The notes under the pieces: model-generated
What the model was told of the DNA's origin: nothing
What the model saw: only the letters and a program-made list of their open reading frames with translations
Databases searched by the model: none
Origin: CAMQVM01 sp044433405
GTDB lineage: Bacteria > Bacteroidota > Bacteroidia > Bacteroidales > Rikenellaceae
Direction: 5' to 3'
Assembly: GCA_044433405.1 (NCBI GenBank)
Contig: JAWXTQ010000110.1
Span: forward strand, 1-7,250
Length of the DNA stretch: 7,250 nt
Position numbers and translations under genes: made by a program
Shown here: positions 6,777 to 7,250 of the stretch, piece after piece
Numbering within the stretch: position 1 is the stretch's first letter
Layout: each line of letters begins with the position of its first letter

Positions 6777-6823
6777 AAATAAAAACTATCACTGTTTAAT
6801 TACTTATTTAGTGGTAGTTTATC
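6777..6823 (-). ncRNA. Candidate very short RNA: promoter-proximal hairpin with T-tract
   Basis: Directly downstream of the minus-strand promoter, AAACTACCACT (6820-6810) pairs with AGTGATAGTTT (6793-6783) across one G-T wobble and a 16-nt loop, and is followed by a T-rich run (reading TTTTTATTTT with the arm end). This has the shape of an intrinsic terminator and would give a transcript of about 45 nt, or act as an attenuator for transcripts continuing left. The right boundary is the predicted transcript start. No known RNA family is recognised. Confidence 0.25.
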
Positions 6824-6828
6824 TGTAG

Positions 6829-6860
6829 CAAATGTAAACGATTTATATTACTTATCCAAA
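6829..6860 (-). promoter_or_regulatory. Minus-strand consensus promoter inside the 387-bp element
   Basis: Reading the minus strand, TTTG at 6860-6857 and TACATTTG at 6836-6829 are exactly 20 bp apart, the same spacing and -7 octamer as the korAB promoter. Transcription would start near 6823 and run leftward into the hairpin at 6820-6783. No gene on the minus strand is in position to use it. Confidence 0.55.
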
Positions 6861-7204
6861 TTTTTAGGAAATTTTTTTATCTGAAAGAGTCTGAAAATTA
6901 GGCAAAATCACAAAAAATATTGCTTGTGGGCTTCTGAGAGCTGATTTTTTAAAAAAATAAAAATAATAAAGTAAAATTTTATTTTTGGTTAAAGAACCAG
7001 ACATTTTTGATATTAAAAAAAAGTTTTGTAATAACACAAAATGTTTAGTAATAACTACTCTTAACAAGAAATAAACTCTTTTAAATTAGTCTACTGCAAA
7101 ACCCACTTTCTCTTAAAAAGAGAAAACCTTTTTTTACCTCTATATGTAATCTGTTAAAAACAAGAAGTTTAGTGATTAATATTTATAATTTAAACCCTTT
7201 TTGT

Positions 7205-7250
7205 ATGAAACATTTTAGACTATTATTTTCGTTAATGTTGACATTCGCAT
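7205..7250 (+). CDS. Start of an exported protein gene (signal peptide only), partial
   Basis: An ATG at 7205 opens a frame running off the window edge. The 15 visible residues, MKHFRLLFSLMLTFA, have a basic start and a hydrophobic core, typical of a Sec signal peptide or lipoprotein leader. The function cannot be told. It begins 77 bp after the right arm of the 387-bp inverted-repeat element. I see no convincing TTTG/TAnnTTTG promoter or Shine-Dalgarno in the intervening AT-rich stretch. Confidence 0.6.
   Translation, partial: MKHFRLLFSLMLTFA

Larger units (their letters stand above)
6741..7127. repeat. 387-bp AT-rich segment bounded by 27-bp perfect inverted repeats
   Basis: Positions 6741-6767 and 7101-7127 are perfect reverse complements over 27 bp. 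Each copy contains its own hairpin (TTTCTCTT...AAGAGAAA) next to a GTGGGT/ACCCAC edge facing inward. The interior (6768-7100) is very AT-rich, carries a minus-strand promoter and several small hairpins, and has no convincing gene. The arrangement resembles a non-autonomous mobile element or two copies of a dispersed palindromic repeat in opposite orientation. No obvious short target duplication flanks it (6738-6740 is TAT; 7128-7130 is CTT). Confidence 0.6.

Noticed and set aside
6864..7067. 67-codon minus-strand open frame inside the 387-bp element
   Set aside because: Composition is that of random AT-rich DNA (runs of F, L, K, Y), there is no recognisable motif, and the consensus minus-strand promoter lies downstream of its start, not upstream.
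7140..7204. Promoter for the exported-protein gene at 7205
   Set aside because: The stretch is AT-rich, but no segment matches both TTTG and TAnnTTTG with acceptable spacing.

Overview
The window looks like chromosomal DNA of an AT-rich member of the Bacteroidota, probably Bacteroidales. The evidence is: promoters of the Bacteroidetes type (TTTG, about 20 bp, TAnnTTTG); start codons without a convincing Shine-Dalgarno sequence; a two-subunit 2-oxoacid:ferredoxin oxidoreductase with a fused gamma-alpha chain, common in anaerobic Bacteroidetes; and a lipoprotein-type M23 peptidase with a C-terminal LysM. I cannot name a genus from the sequence alone.

Layout. From about 3005 leftward to the window edge, three minus-strand genes form a very tight operon: trxB (thioredoxin reductase), an M23/LysM cell-wall lipoprotein beginning about 2 nt after the trxB stop, and uvrC (nucleotide excision repair nuclease) beginning 4 nt after the peptidase stop with a GTG codon; uvrC is cut by the window edge. 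A 230-bp divergent intergenic region (3006-3235) carries a promoter for each side, plus an orphan minus-strand hairpin/T-tract and a TACAC/GTGTA repeat cluster. From 3236 rightward lie korA and korB, which together form a 2-oxoacid (probably 2-oxoglutarate) ferredoxin oxidoreductase linking CoA-thioester and 2-oxoacid pools to low-potential ferredoxin.

The right-hand 1.05 kb (6154-7204) has no convincing protein gene but is full of structure. It holds: (a) a GC-rich chain of hairpins (about 53% GC over 6161-6340) ending in a strong 14-bp-stem terminator; (b) an AT-rich hairpin cluster around a 131-bp imperfect inverted repeat whose ends overlap 14-bp direct repeats, resembling a miniature non-autonomous element; (c) a 387-bp segment bounded by 27-bp perfect inverted repeats, which contains a consensus minus-strand promoter followed almost at once by a hairpin and T-tract, a possible very small RNA. 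A new plus-strand gene with a signal-peptide-like start begins at 7205 and leaves the window.

The genes themselves are ordinary core functions (redox homeostasis, envelope maintenance, DNA repair, central carbon metabolism). The least explained part is the repeat-rich intergenic block between korB and the gene at 7205. No complete new system with protein components is visible.
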